From Pelobates cultripes (lineage: Eukaryota; Chordata; Amphibia; Anura; Pelobatidae), in the NCBI GenBank assembly GCA_933207985.1, contig OW240912.1, positions 235,520,329 through 235,584,328 on the forward strand: a stretch of 64,000 bases of DNA. Reading direction: 5' to 3'. This document shows positions 1 to 12,800 of the stretch, piece by piece. The translations under genes and the position numbers were made by a program. The notes below the pieces were generated by a model that searched no databases, had not been told where the DNA came from, and was given only the letters and a program-made list of their open reading frames with translations. Numbering within the stretch: the stretch's first letter is position 1; the number at the start of each line of letters is the position of its first letter.

Positions 1-556
1 AAAAACATGCAGATAATACAATCCAATCTGAATTTCCTGTGTTGGATCAGATGATCTCTCACTCATCAGGGTTGCATCATCATTTCCTGAATACATCTCA
101 GCAGTGCATTCTGTAGGACTGGTACAATATTACAACTTATGGTATTTTTTGTCAATGAAAATATAAAGAACCTTCATATTGATGACTGTTGCCATGGCAA
201 GATGAACTTATTTCACATACAAATGAATTTCAGATGTAGGTAAACCGGAATTAATAAATAAATAAATCTCATATTTCCCAGACCAAACCTTTCTCCACTA
301 CCGATGAATTTTATATGATGGACGAAGTCTATCCTGCAAAACTCAACACTACAATATCAAGCCGTTATACCGGTTTAGCCGCCGTTTGTGATTGACTAGA
401 AGACTCTCTGCAAAGTCTTCTGGTGTTGAAAGTGAAACTCTAAACCCACAATAGACTGACTGAGTGATTAATGGTTTGTAACTGGGGTGTTTGAAGCGTG
501 TTCTCAAACTTCACAACAGGGAGCCGTGTGAGCTTCAAATGGAGGAAATGGCATAG
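1..556. other. CMTM3 downstream flank, no certain gene
   Basis: No confident feature. On the minus strand a weak candidate for a last CMTM3 exon starts after an acceptor-like CCTACAG near 112. It gives an open frame in the right phase with an acidic stretch (SGNDDATLMSERSSDPTQE) that runs to the window edge without a stop. The polypyrimidine tract is poor, so this is only a suggestion. Confidence 0.2.
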
Positions 557-1119
557 TTAAAGGGACACTATAGTCACCAAAACAACTTTAGCTTAATGAA
601 GCGGTTTTGGTGTGCAGATCATGCCGCTGCAGTCTCACTGCTCAATTCTCTGCTATTTGGGAGTTAAATCACTTTTTTTTGTTTATGCAGCCCTAGTCAC
701 ACCTCCCTGCATGTGACTTACACAGCCTTTCAACACTTCCTGCAAAAACTCATCTAAATGTTTACACTTCCTGTATTGAAAATACTGTTTAATTTAGAAT
801 TATTTATCTCCTGCTCTGTTAATAGCTTTCTAGGCCCTGCAGGAGCCTCTTGTATGTAATTAAAGTTTAATTTACAGAGCAGGAAATAAAAACCTTTTAC
901 AGTAAGTTACATCTGATTGAAAGTGAAGCCATTTCTTTTCATGCAGGCTATGTGAGTCACAGTCAGTGGCGGTGTGGCAACACCTGCATAAACAGAAACA
1001 AAAGTGATTTAACTCCTAAATGATGGAGAATTGAGCAGTCAGACTTCAGGGGCATGATCTATACACCAAAACTGCTTCATTAAGCTTACGTTGTTTTGAT
1101 GACTATAGTGTCCCTTTAA
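557..1119. mobile_element. T2/Kolobok-type MITE (TTAA ends)
   Basis: A 563-bp element that begins and ends at TTAA, with inverted termini TTAAAGGGACACTATAGTCA on the left and the same sequence reversed on the right (20 bp). The TTAAAGG end is that of the T2 MITE family of frogs. No coding capacity. Related copies occur at 14780 and 53350. Confidence 0.85.
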
Positions 1120-1498
1120 GGACACAATGCATTGAAGTGGAAACTAATTAAAAACATAAAAACTGACTGAAATTTCTCTAGATTTCATGTTCGATTTGTT
1201 TTTTTTTTTTAAATCTGCAGGTTGTACAGGAGCTAGGAACTGGCTAATAATTCCCAGATATGTACCTTGTAATACTGAGAGATATCTTGTCAAGACAGGA
1301 AGTGGGGGATGCAGTTTTTGCCACTGGTGACACTTGTGGTCATAATATCATTCTTGTCACAGATTTCAGGATGACAGGCAGTTTGCAAGGCAACCAACAG
1401 ACCATGTGGTCATACGCGCTGATGTGCTCTAATATTGGGCAGACTTGCCCTGAGAACAGCCTAGTGTGCCACGATTACACATGCGCTAGCATTTAACT
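1120..1498. other. no feature seen
   Basis: AT-rich flank with a poly-T run at 1199. A 78-codon open frame here has no recognisable family and ends inside a repeat, so it is treated as chance. Confidence 0.4.
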
Positions 1499-1760
1499 TT
1501 ATAATTATTTATATAGCGCCAACATATTCTGCAGCGCTGTACAGCAGATAAACACGATAAGCATTTAACATAACACAGTAGGCGAAGAGTGACCAAAGGA
1601 GTTTACAATCTAAATTTATGGGAAAGGGCCCATATTCAAACAGATTCCAGCGGATTGTGGCAGCTGGATGATATGCAGTCCTGGCCATAGAGTTGGAGGG
1701 AGAGAGGACCAGGCTGGGTGTTTTGCTCCCCATTTATCCAGGAGATTACCCCCAACTACA
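1499..1760. repeat. interspersed repeat of the TATATAGCGCCAACATATTC type
   Basis: The sequence begins TATATAGCGCCAACATATTC, followed by a GCAGCGCTGTACA segment and a 'gagtttacaatct' segment. I recall this as a common amphibian dispersed repeat. The class cannot be settled here and the ends are approximate. Confidence 0.45.
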
Positions 1761-1958
1761 CGCTATATAACAGACAGAGTAAGGGGCTCCATAAATTTTT
1801 AAATCAAACATACATATCTGAGAGTAGCCATATCATCAGGTGGGATGCAAAATTACCATGGGAAATCATAATTAAAAATGTGTAACAAACACTATCCCAG
1901 GTCAAAATGGATTTCAGTAAGGAGCAATTATTTTGTTATTTCTAAGTGATTTTGAAAG

Positions 1959-2087
1959 CTACATACCGTCTGATTTCCGCGCCTCTGTGTCGTTTGTGGA
2001 ATCATCTTTTTTGAGGAACTTAGTTAAATCGTTGAAGATCACATAGAAATCTATCGCGAACACAATTGTTGCTATAAAACCCAAAAC
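1959..2087 (-). CDS. CMTM3: CMTM3 coding exon 4 (last one seen)
   Basis: After the acceptor TTGTGTCCAG it encodes VLGFIATIVFAIDF, the fourth helix, then YVIFNDLTKFLKKDD and a charged tail ending EARKSD. A consensus donor (CG then GTATGT) follows at 1966, giving a 121-base exon with a phase-1 end. If it is not spliced, the frame closes two residues later at the TAG in 1959-1961 (tail KSDGM). Either end is possible. Mammalian CMTM3 has an acidic serine-rich tail, which favours another exon at or beyond the left edge. Confidence 0.88.
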   Translation of the reverse strand, partial: VLGFIATIVFAIDFYVIFNDLTKFLKKDDSTNDTEARKSDGM

Positions 2088-5000
2088 CTGGACACAAGAG
2101 AGAGGACAACGAACAGGTCAAACTGACAGCGCAGAGATGAGACATAGATAAAAAGTGTTTTAGAGTGCAGGATGCATTCAGATTTTATCTTATTTTCAAT
2201 TCTTTAATGAGAGCAGATTGTGTTTTTACTCCTCATGGTCTTTGTGGGTTTTTTGTTTTAAGATTAAATTTGAAAAGATTAAAGGTTGAGTTTACGGACC
2301 ACTCCGGGCACCAAAATCACTTCACCCGGCGAACCAGCTGACAACCAAGTTACAATGGGGAAAGTGTTACTATGCTTGTCTTACACATGAGAGCTGTTTA
2401 CTTTTTCTAATTACGCAACAATTTAAATTAATATATGGATACTATTCTGGATTTCATCACTTCTTGCGTATGAGGATTCCCCTCCCCTGCGTGGAAAGGT
2501 AGTTGATTTTGTTTTATTGGAAACGATAAAACACAACCATTTCACGTTGGTGCAGTTGCTACATAGCCTAGAGTCTACTGGCACCTTCATTCTGGTTAAG
2601 CATTAAACCATTTTCTTACGAACCTCTGTCTTTCCGGCGTTGATAGTGACAATTGGAAAAAAAAAAAATGGTTTTGCTTCTTACAATGGGGTAACACCAT
2701 CGCAATCCTGACACCATTACCACTACATCAAGCGTTCCTTTCTCCAAGGTGCCAAGTCCGAATTCCTCTTTCACTGTGCTTGCAAATGTGGAAGCATTCA
2801 CTTGGGCAGCAGTGATTGGCTTGACAGCGTTGCAGCCCAAGGCAAATAATGATGTGAAGTGGTTTTGGTGCATGCACACACAGAGATAATATTTAACAGG
2901 AAGACCTGCATTTTAGAGAGACAAATTAAAACTATTTGTCCTATTTGAAATCTAAGCTGCAGTCTGATTGGCTTATTGATTCGATTATCCAACCAGGATG
3001 TAAATTTACGTCTCGCTCTCTAACCACAAAGTGTACAGATTGCAATAATCTTGGGGCACCCTTCTGCTCGCCATAAGGGCATAATATTACATGCTCTTTC
3101 ACATAACCTGTTTGTAAGACGAGCGAATAGTCTCACATTAAAACAAACTATGCATTACGCATGTGGGTTATGGGAAAAGGAACCCTAAAAAGTGACCCGA
3201 TACTCACTGCTGCAGCTTTCGATGCCCCACACGTGTACTTTGACACGGCCACGAGAGAGATGACAAAATATATGATTGCGGCAGAGACACAACGGATAAA
3301 GTCCTGTAATAACAAGAAAGCCATGATTAGAATTGTACAACCGGTGTCCTATTTTTAGGAAGTTCAGGACCCAAACAAGCAGCAACTAAAAGATTTTAAG
3401 TTAAACAGATGCAAAGGACAAGTCTTTGAATGTGCTGAAAGTATCAGTAATATAAACAATGTGTACGTGTGTTATAATGTATTGCAGACTTAATGCTTTC
3501 AAATACAAATATTTATTCCCAACAAAACGTCTTCAGATGATTTATTCGGAGTTTTAAGCAGCACTCTCACGGACATTAATCCATTTTATACACCTGCGTA
3601 TAGCAGATGGCACACTATAAAAGGAATCAATGAATTAATACAGCATAAAAACTGGCTGCAAATTTATTGAATAGCACATCTTTTCGGCCATGGAAAATCA
3701 CTCCTGCCTATCATTCACTTTTCAAGGCTTGAGCTATTTAAAAGAGCATTACATTCCATCTGTACGAGGGCTTGACAAATTTGTTTGGAATCTAGGAGCC
3801 AGCTAAAAAGTTTGCCAGTTAAAAAAAATAATTTATTTTTAAAAGTTGAATTTACAACGGGAAATATGCCATTCTTAAAGGGACACTATAGTCACTAGAT
3901 CCTCTACAGATGAATGTAGTTGTTCTGGTGCATATAGCCTGTTCCTGTAGCTTTTTCAATGTAAATACTGCATTTTCAGAGAAAAGGCAGTGTTTACATT
4001 GCTGCCTAGTAAGACCTCTAGTTACCGTCACTCAAGCTCAGACGGGCACTAGAGAGTCCTATGTCAGTGCTGCACAGTGTGCAGCACCTTTGTTCAGCAT
4101 TGACTGTTACCCATATAGAACATGTTCAATATCCTCCCAATGCTTTTTTTATGGGAAAGCATTGGCTTAGCTGAGATCATAAAAATTGATGATCTCAGCT
4201 ATTGAGGCGGGACAAGCCGCAGCGAAACCAGCATGGCGTGGGGAAAAAAGATGAGTAAAAACATATCTTGTGTGATCGGAGGGGGCAGGTACCTAAACAG
4301 ACACACAAACACACTGACAGAGGCATACATATACACCGACAGACAAACACACACAAACATTTTCTCTCACACAAATTTAATTTTTTCATTTTATTCCATC
4401 CAGCCTACCTTTGGGAGAGCTGAGTGGATCTTTCCCTGGGGTCCAGAGGGGATGCATTCTTCCTGCGTGTGAGGGAGCAGTGATCTACTTGCAGCTTCTC
4501 TCTGCTCCTGTAGTGATGCCGGGGCCGGAGTGATGTCATATTCTGGCTCAGTGTATATCTATACAGTGCGAGGGAGCAGAGAGGAGCTGCAGGAAGATCA
4601 CTGCTGCCTCTGCTGACCCCCTCGATGCTCCCTAGGGCAAGTGGCCGGCTACAATGCACCCTGAGCCGGCCGTTTTAGCTAAAGGGCTGACAAATCCCAG
4701 GCACCAGGGCGATATTTCTAGTCACCATGGTGACATGGGATTTGTCGAGCCCCGGTCTGTACATTGCACAAGCAGTTTTGTTAGCTGATGTATAAATTGG
4801 GAGAAAAGCCTATTTAAAAATAGGATTTTCACCCACCTTCCAATCAATTCTGTGGCATATACTTTATGCCAACAAATCGATTGACAGGGAGAGCAGAAAA
4901 GACATCCCACAGGCAGTCCTTCTTCTCTACGCCCATAGAGCACGTGCTGTGGTTGCTATGGTAACTACCTAGTCGGTGTTGCTAGCGCAGGTTAGGGAGT

Positions 5001-8000
5001 AAAGGAACGGAGTGATTGACACTACTCCATTCAGACGCCATGCATATGAAGAACAGATGAGGAACATGGGCGAACTGGAGATGAGTGTTAATGAATTATA
5101 ATATAACACCCACCTCTGTAAGAAGATTGCAGTGCGGGAGTGGAGGTTCAGGTACATTAATAAAAACTGTACATTTTCTAAAAGCTTTGTGTGCCCTGTT
5201 TCTGTAAGGGAAGGGAATTATTATTTGTATAACACTGCTTTCTTCTTTAAGGACACTCCAAGCACCATTTAGCAGGCTGCAGTGGTTTTGGTACCAGGAG
5301 TGCCCTGGCACCCTCCAAAACTAACTTTCCAAACCATTTTAGAGTGGTTTGACAACCTACCTGGGCCTTGTGGGCAGGGTGTAATAGTTATGGCGCTACT
5401 CTTAGGGCAGTCATGCTTTCGGAAGAGACCCAAATTATGTAGATCTTGTAAGTCCTTCTTAAATCAGCAGAGGGAAGAATAGTTCCCCTGTGGTTTATGC
5501 GCATGAGTTTGTGCGATTTTACAAAATTGCTGCAGGTATAAGACACTGTGCTCAGGGAGAGATAAGACCTATTTGTACCACTGCAATAAATATAGGTTGT
5601 TATGGAGTTTAGAGTGTAAGTTAAACAGCCGCAACTTTAGTTTGTTGTCATTTTGAAAGAAGATCTCTCCAGAAAGTACGGCAGTGCAGCCGAGATCTCA
5701 TTCTAATCACAATTTTAAACCGGTGTTTTGGATAGAGAACAAATTATCCCTATGAGAACAGATGAAGGCAATAAAATGACATTATACGGTGACACAACTT
5801 ACCAGCAAAGGCCATAAAAGTCCTTTCATCTGCTCGTTCAGTTTAGTAGTGTATGCAAAGAACATAAACATGGCCCAGAGGAATTCTATGAGAGGAACAG
5901 TCATCATAGCCACAGCCGTTGAAGCCACGTAACAAATGAAGGTAAGGAATGAAATTACCTGTAGATAAAAACATAACATTCATTAAAGGAACACTATTGC
6001 GTTAGGAATATTCCTTAAACTAGAGTGTTATAAGGATTTAGATTATTTGGCCCACCTGCCTGCCTCATGGTGGCCCCACCACCTCTGATGGCTGAGATTA
6101 TGAATACTGATGATCTCATCCAATCCATTGCTTTCCAATATCCCAACTCTGGGTGAGAGAACCCTTTTCTAGTTCAGAAATATTTGCCTAAAATGTGCAT
6201 TTCTGCTTAAGGAGATGGGATCTATCTACATTGTTCACCAGTGGTCTCAGCTTGTACATGCGATTGTTCCTTTCAATGACACATGCACTTTAATGAGACA
6301 ACTCTTTTTTTTTTGCCTGCGTTTGCCCCCGTTCCTCACCTGGAAAGAAAGAGCTCTTCATTGCAAAGATCACCATTGGGAACAAAATTGGGCAATTCCA
6401 AAATTCTGGACTGTTGTTGGTCCATGAACATAGATCTACTCATTGTTCTACAAAGATGGCCTGTGGATTCTAGGTCAAATCCTCCCCCAAAAATGTTGTA
6501 GAGGATCTGTAGCGGAGCTCCCTGTACCCCTGGATGGATACCTCCGCCAAGGACCGCTTCCTAGCTGAAACAGGGGACGCTTCCTAGCTGAATCAGGAAC
6601 TGTACTTATCTAATCCAATTATCTCCAAGCACAGAAAAAAACTACACTTTTTCCCAAACACCCCAAAAGTACCCTAAAACTACATAAAACCCCACATCCC
6701 CTGATAGCCCTGATCTGGATGACCAACATATCCAAAAATCACCCAGATCAGTTCAGGGGTTCAGGAATTTCCTGGAAGTCATTTATTTGACCGACCGGAT
6801 GCAGGGTCCCATGCCCAAAACAGTTCCATAGAATGAAGGCTTTCGGTTGATCTACTTCGGTATTTTAAAAAAAGTGTTCGGGAGTTACAGTATCCAAAAA
6901 TTGTTCCATTAACTCAACGACCAAACACCGCTGCCTGTTTTCATGCGAACAAGATGGCTGCCATCTCGTGGTCGTCTATAGGAATTGCGGCAACCCAGAC
7001 GAACACTTAGAACACTGAGGTGGAAATTGCTACAAAGCAGCAATTAGGCTTAACAAGCTCCAGGGTGGTCTCCGGTTCGTGCGGTTGTTCGGTTCCCTGA
7101 ACCATATATTTTAATTACACAAACAGTTTACAGGGTCCATAGTCTGTAGGCAGGAGGCTGGCAAGCAGGCTCCTCCAGGAACTTGTGGCAAACTCACTTG
7201 AAAAGGAGTTTGTCACAGGAGCCAAACAGAAAGAAGGGGCAGAGAAACATCCACTGGAAAAAGGGGATTTATAAATGCCCGATTCTAAGGGATCTTTTTC
7301 CACCCTGAGCTACAGGGTTCATGTTCTGTTCTTCCCCATAAGCCACTGAAGTGATACCGCTAGTGGCGCCCATAACATTTATTAAAAGTATTCACATATC
7401 CTGATTGAACAGGCAGAGGGCCTGGGATGAGGCCTACAAGAACTCACTAGAAGAGCGGACATGATTTTATTGTATGAATTAATTCTCTGCAGATATGCAA
7501 TTTCTTAAAAATTTTACATTGAAAGAAAGAGAACGTCAACCCTCAGTTGAATTTTCTATTCTTGCATGAACCAAACCCAGAGTTTTATTTATGATGACAG
7601 TTTATGGTATTATAACCAATCTCAGAACAAAGCACCATATAGTACTTAATTATACATTTCCTGAATGACTACATTACTATTGAAGTCGCAGCTTAAAAGG
7701 TAAACAGGTAAAACAAACCCCAAAAATGTTTATCAGATTATCTTTAACACTGTATAGACGCTCTTTACGAGTTTACACCTGCACACTGGGACTGATTAGT
7801 AAGCATAGATGGAGGAGATTGTAGACGTTTCCCACATTAAAAAAAAATATATGTAAAAAAAAAGATTTTACAGAAGAGGAAGAATGCATTTAAATGCTGA
7901 CAGACCCTACTTATGAAGTGTAATTTTACTACGCACAAAATACTCAATCAATATCTTCCCCTATCCACCAAATGACATAATGTGGAAAATTGCGAAGAAT

Positions 8001-9802
8001 TAGAATTTCACTGAAAGATCAGATGAAGTCAGAGTCACACTGTAGAAAGAAAGCTTTGTTCTGCGTTTGTGAAAAGTCCCTATGAAATGAAAATATGCAT
8101 GCCAAATAGCTGGGCGCATTATATTGATGCTGACGCTTATAAGGTCTACAGAGCACTTCTTAAATCTATTCCTGAGATAATGAATTAACAATATGAAATC
8201 AGAATAATTAAAATCAAGCTATGGATTCGGAGAGAACCATTTGCTGATGATACTAAGATGATAAGTAACGGGGTTGATGTTCCAGGAGGGATAACCCAAA
8301 TGGCAAATTATTTCGGTAAACTAGAAAAATGGTCAGAATTGTGGCAACTGACATTTAATGTGGATAAGTGCAAGATAATGCATCTTGGACGTAAAAACCA
8401 AAGGGCAGAGTACAGAATATTTGATAGTCCTAACCTCAACATCTGAGGAAAGGGATTTAGGGGTGATTATTTCTGATGACTTAAAGGTAGGCAGACAATG
8501 TAACAGAGCAGCAGGAAATGCTAGCAGAATGCTTGGTTGTATAGGGAGAGGTATTAGCAGTAGAAAGAGGGAAGTGCTCATGCCATTGTACAGAACACTG
8601 GTGAGACCTCACTTGGAGTATTGTACACAGTACTGGAGACCGTTTCTTCAGAAGGATATTGATACCTTAGAGAGGGTTCAGAGAAGGGCTACTAAACTGG
8701 TTCATGGATTGCGGGATAAAACTTACCAGGAAAGGTTAAAGGATCTTAACATGTATAGCTTGGAGGAAAGACGAGACAGGGGGGATATGATAGAAACATT
8801 TAAATATATAAAGGGAATCAACACAGTAAAGGAGGAGACTATATTTAAAAGAAGAAAAACTACCACAACAAGAGGACATAGTCTTAAATTAGAGGGACAA
8901 AGGTTTAAAAATAATATCAGGAAGTATTACTTTACTGAGAGGGTAGTGGATGCATGGAATAGCCTTCCAGCTGAAGTGGTAGAGGTTAACACAGTAAAGG
9001 AGTTTAAACATGCGTGGGATAGGCATAAGGTTATCCTAACTATAAGATAAGACTAGGGACTAATGAAAGTATTTAGAAAATTGGGCAGACTAGATGGGCC
9101 GAATGGTTCTTATCTGCCGTCACATTCTATGTTTCTATGTAAGTGGCTGAACGTTCTCAGCCAATACTTCTCCTCCAATGGTTTACAATGTAAGCTTTCT
9201 GCCATATGCGTTGCTGGGACAGAATTATATTTGTGGTTTGGTTTTCTTATAATATTATATCAAGAAAGAAAGAAAGAAAGAAAGATCAATAGTATAGTAC
9301 TCCTCCAGGCTACTTAGAAGGATGAAGTGTTGTCCCTTAGAGCAGGGGTCCCCAACCCCCTGGGCCGCTGACTAAATTAATAAATTTCCGCAAGATATTT
9401 CCCCGGTGCTATGATTTTATGATCATAGCACCGGGAAATGTGCCTCCCTCCCCCCCTGCCGGCTCTGCGGGACTGAAGGAGAGATCAGAGATCTCCCTCT
9501 CCGGCCTGCTCACAGTGTACTGCTGGCAGCCGGCAGGGGAGGGAGAGAGAGAGGACCCGGAGAGCTCTAACCTGCAGCTCCGCCGGGTTCTCCTCTCGCG
9601 AGCTCGGAGAGGATTGCATTGGTAGGGTAGAGGGGTATGTGGGGTGCAGTGGTTGCCACGGCAACGCTCCAAATCTCACAAGAGTGAAATCTAGCAGTTC
9701 CTGAGGCTGCTAGAGTTCACTCTCACCAGCAGGGATTGCAGAATATGTCCCCCCTCCTAGGCAATGGTAAGCAGGGAGGGGGGAGAGGGGATATCAAAAT
9801 TA

Positions 9803-9834
<32 letters not shown>

Positions 9835-12800
9835 TGTTCTACCCTCCAACCACACAATCATTCTCCCCTATACACACACACACACACACACACACCACAC
9901 ACCCTCTGCACCCCCATACACACACACACACATTGGCCCCCATACACACACACACAAACTGCACCCCTCACTCACACACCCACACACAAACTGCACCCCT
10001 CACACACACCATTGGGTTTTATTTCTGGCTGACGCTGGTCCACAAAATATTTCTCCTCTTTTCACCAGTCCCCAGGGTGATGAAAAGGTTGCAGAAGACT
10101 GCTTTAGAGGACTGTCGGCAGAGTGTGTTGGGGAACAGAATTTTGGTGCACACCCATTTATTAGTTATGTAGCGTGTCATTCAAATTGCATACCTCGCTG
10201 TACAGTATGTGTGTGTGTCCGACTGTTGTCATTGAGATCTTCAGAATATCAGCAGCACGCTGTTCTTAGCAAGGACAGGCTATGACATAAAAAGGCAGGA
10301 TGTGCCATTAAATATCTATACCTCTCTGTTAGTGTCGGGGTCATTCGGTTTTCCTTTTGGCTCAAGCCCCACTCCAGCCGTTTCTGGACTCTTGCAATCC
10401 CCCTGCTCTGTGCATTTCACAATATAACATTGCCAAGCAGGGCTTTTGGGATACGTTATTCAGAAGTAGCTTCATTCATTAAAGGACATGAATGAACTGA
10501 TCAGTGAGCTAACAAAATCTGTACTGCAGCTTCAATTTGTAGATATTCATGAATTTTGCTATTTGTAGCTGTGCAAGACTGCAGTCCAGGCTTTCTTATA
10601 TGAATTTCTATGAAATCACAAATAATATTGGTTTCCTGGTACATTTGTGTGCTAGTTTTGGAGGAAACGTTTCAAATAAAGATACTATTAAAAATAAACA
10701 AAAAAAACAAAATTGGGTGAAGATTTGAGTACTTGTATTTTTATAAAATAGAGCCTCAAGCTACAGTATGCTGGATAGAAAGGAATGCATTGCATGGTTT
10801 TAAAAAAGACACTACCAGGAAGGGGTCAAAACAAGTATTCTTTAACCCCTTAAGGACACTTGACATGTGTGACATGTCATGATTCCCTTTTATTCCAGAA
10901 GTTTGGTCCTTAAGGGGTTAAACAGTAACCATTTTAGAAGCCACTAAATAAAATCCCTTACGTGCTACAAAGGCGACTAATGTACATCTGTCATAGGTGT
11001 TTGTCATACCTGGCGATGTCATAGGAATTTTTTTTTATTTTTATTTTTAAAGGCAAAATGCTAATTTCTGTTCTATTTTTTTCTATTATTTTGGTAACTT
11101 AAGATTCATGTGTAAATTGTCTAGAACTAAGGGAACCTGGGCCATATAAAACGGGGTACATGTATATTCCTGGGTAATAGTCACACCATATAAGAATAAA
11201 TGGCAACTTCTCCCAGACGGTTCAAATTCAATATATAAAATAAATAAAATAAATAAAAAACGGTAAAAGTCTCCCATGTACGGAAACATTTGCGCATATT
11301 ATACCCATTAGAAATAGTGATAAATATAAAAAGTGCAATTTAAAACAATCGTGTCAAGGTATTAAGATATTAACACATCTATTAGCTAAGTGTGAAAAGG
11401 ATTATGAAGAAAAAAAATAGGATCTGTCAAGACATGCAAACATTTACACATATACTGTAAAATGAGATTTTTGTAGTGTGTGTGTTTGTGTGTAACACGA
11501 CATTATGCTGAGAGAGTTAAGTTAAAAACAAAGCAATAATGTAAATCCGAGTGTAATGCAATGCATAGTATGATTAAGTATAACCAGATCTACTGGCATA
11601 ATGTAGACATTTCTCTAGCTTTGGCCTTTAATCACCACCTCCCCTTCTTCTTGGACACATGCTGGTTGCATTAAGGAGTTGGGGAAGGGGGTAGGAGCAG
11701 GGGGAAACCTACAGAAACAGAATTATAGCTGTACAGAGACATAATGGGAGAGGTTAACGGGGTGGAGGTAGAAATGATGGAATTGTATGTCATTTTAACC
11801 CTTGATGCTCAGGCAGGATGTGCAGTTTTGCAATGCACTGCCCAATGCTGAAAGGGTGGACAAGGCTCTTTTTAAATGGAGAGGGTAAGGCATCTGTGAG
11901 GAGGACGGATAGTTTTGGGATAATTAATACAAATAAATAAATCACAGATGGGTAACAGAGAAGGGAGAGGTTTAATGTGGGCACATGCTGAATAAAACCA
12001 GTTATTGCTCAGAGACAGAAGGACAAATGTGAGAATTTTCGGAGGGGTCTGAGAGTGACTGTCATCAGGGTGCAGAAGGGTATAAGGAGATGATTTGGGA
12101 GAGGTGAGGCTGAGGTGCAGGGAAAGTGATGGGGGATGATCGGTTTAGGAAACAGGGGATTCAATGAGGAGTGCAGAGATTGGGGGAGAGGGGTATCAGA
12201 AATTGGGCAAAAGTAAGAGGGCAGGGGTAACTGCAGAATACACAGGATTGCAGCGCTGGAGAGAGAGACACCTGGAGGTGCAGAGAAGTGGAGTATGAAG
12301 GGGTGCAGAGAATGACAGTTTTTGGGGAGGAGGAGTATCTGGGGGTGCAGATGGCTAAGGGAAATAAGTATCTGGAGTGGTGCATGTAGGGGGGTAGATG
12401 CTTGTTAGGAGTATATGGAGTGCAGAGAACTGGGGGTAGAGGGGTTTTTGGGGACAGGGGACTGGAAGAGTAGTACCTGGTTTCCATTTGGGGGTCAGAT
12501 GATTGCATTGATAGGATACAGGGGTATTTGGGGGTCAGAGGATTGCATTGATAGGATAGAGGGGTATGTGGGGGGCAGAGGATTGCATTGATAGGATAGA
12601 GGGGTATGTGAGGGGCAGATGATTGCATTGATAGGATAGAGGGGTATGTGAGGGGCAGATGATTGCATTGATAGGATAGAGGGGTATGTGAGGGGCAGAT
12701 GATTGCATTGATAGGATAGAGGGGTATGTGAGGGGCAGATGATTGCATTGATAGGATAGAGGGGCATGTGAGGGGCAGATGATTGCATTGATAGGATAGA

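Noticed and set aside
1..116. Last CMTM3 exon with an acidic tail
   Set aside because: Right phase and open, but weak acceptor tract, no stop within the window and no recognisable match. Left as a low-confidence note only.
8385..9050. 221-codon protein as a host gene
   Set aside because: Clear CR1 reverse transcriptase C-terminus with a frameshift and CR1 3' tail.
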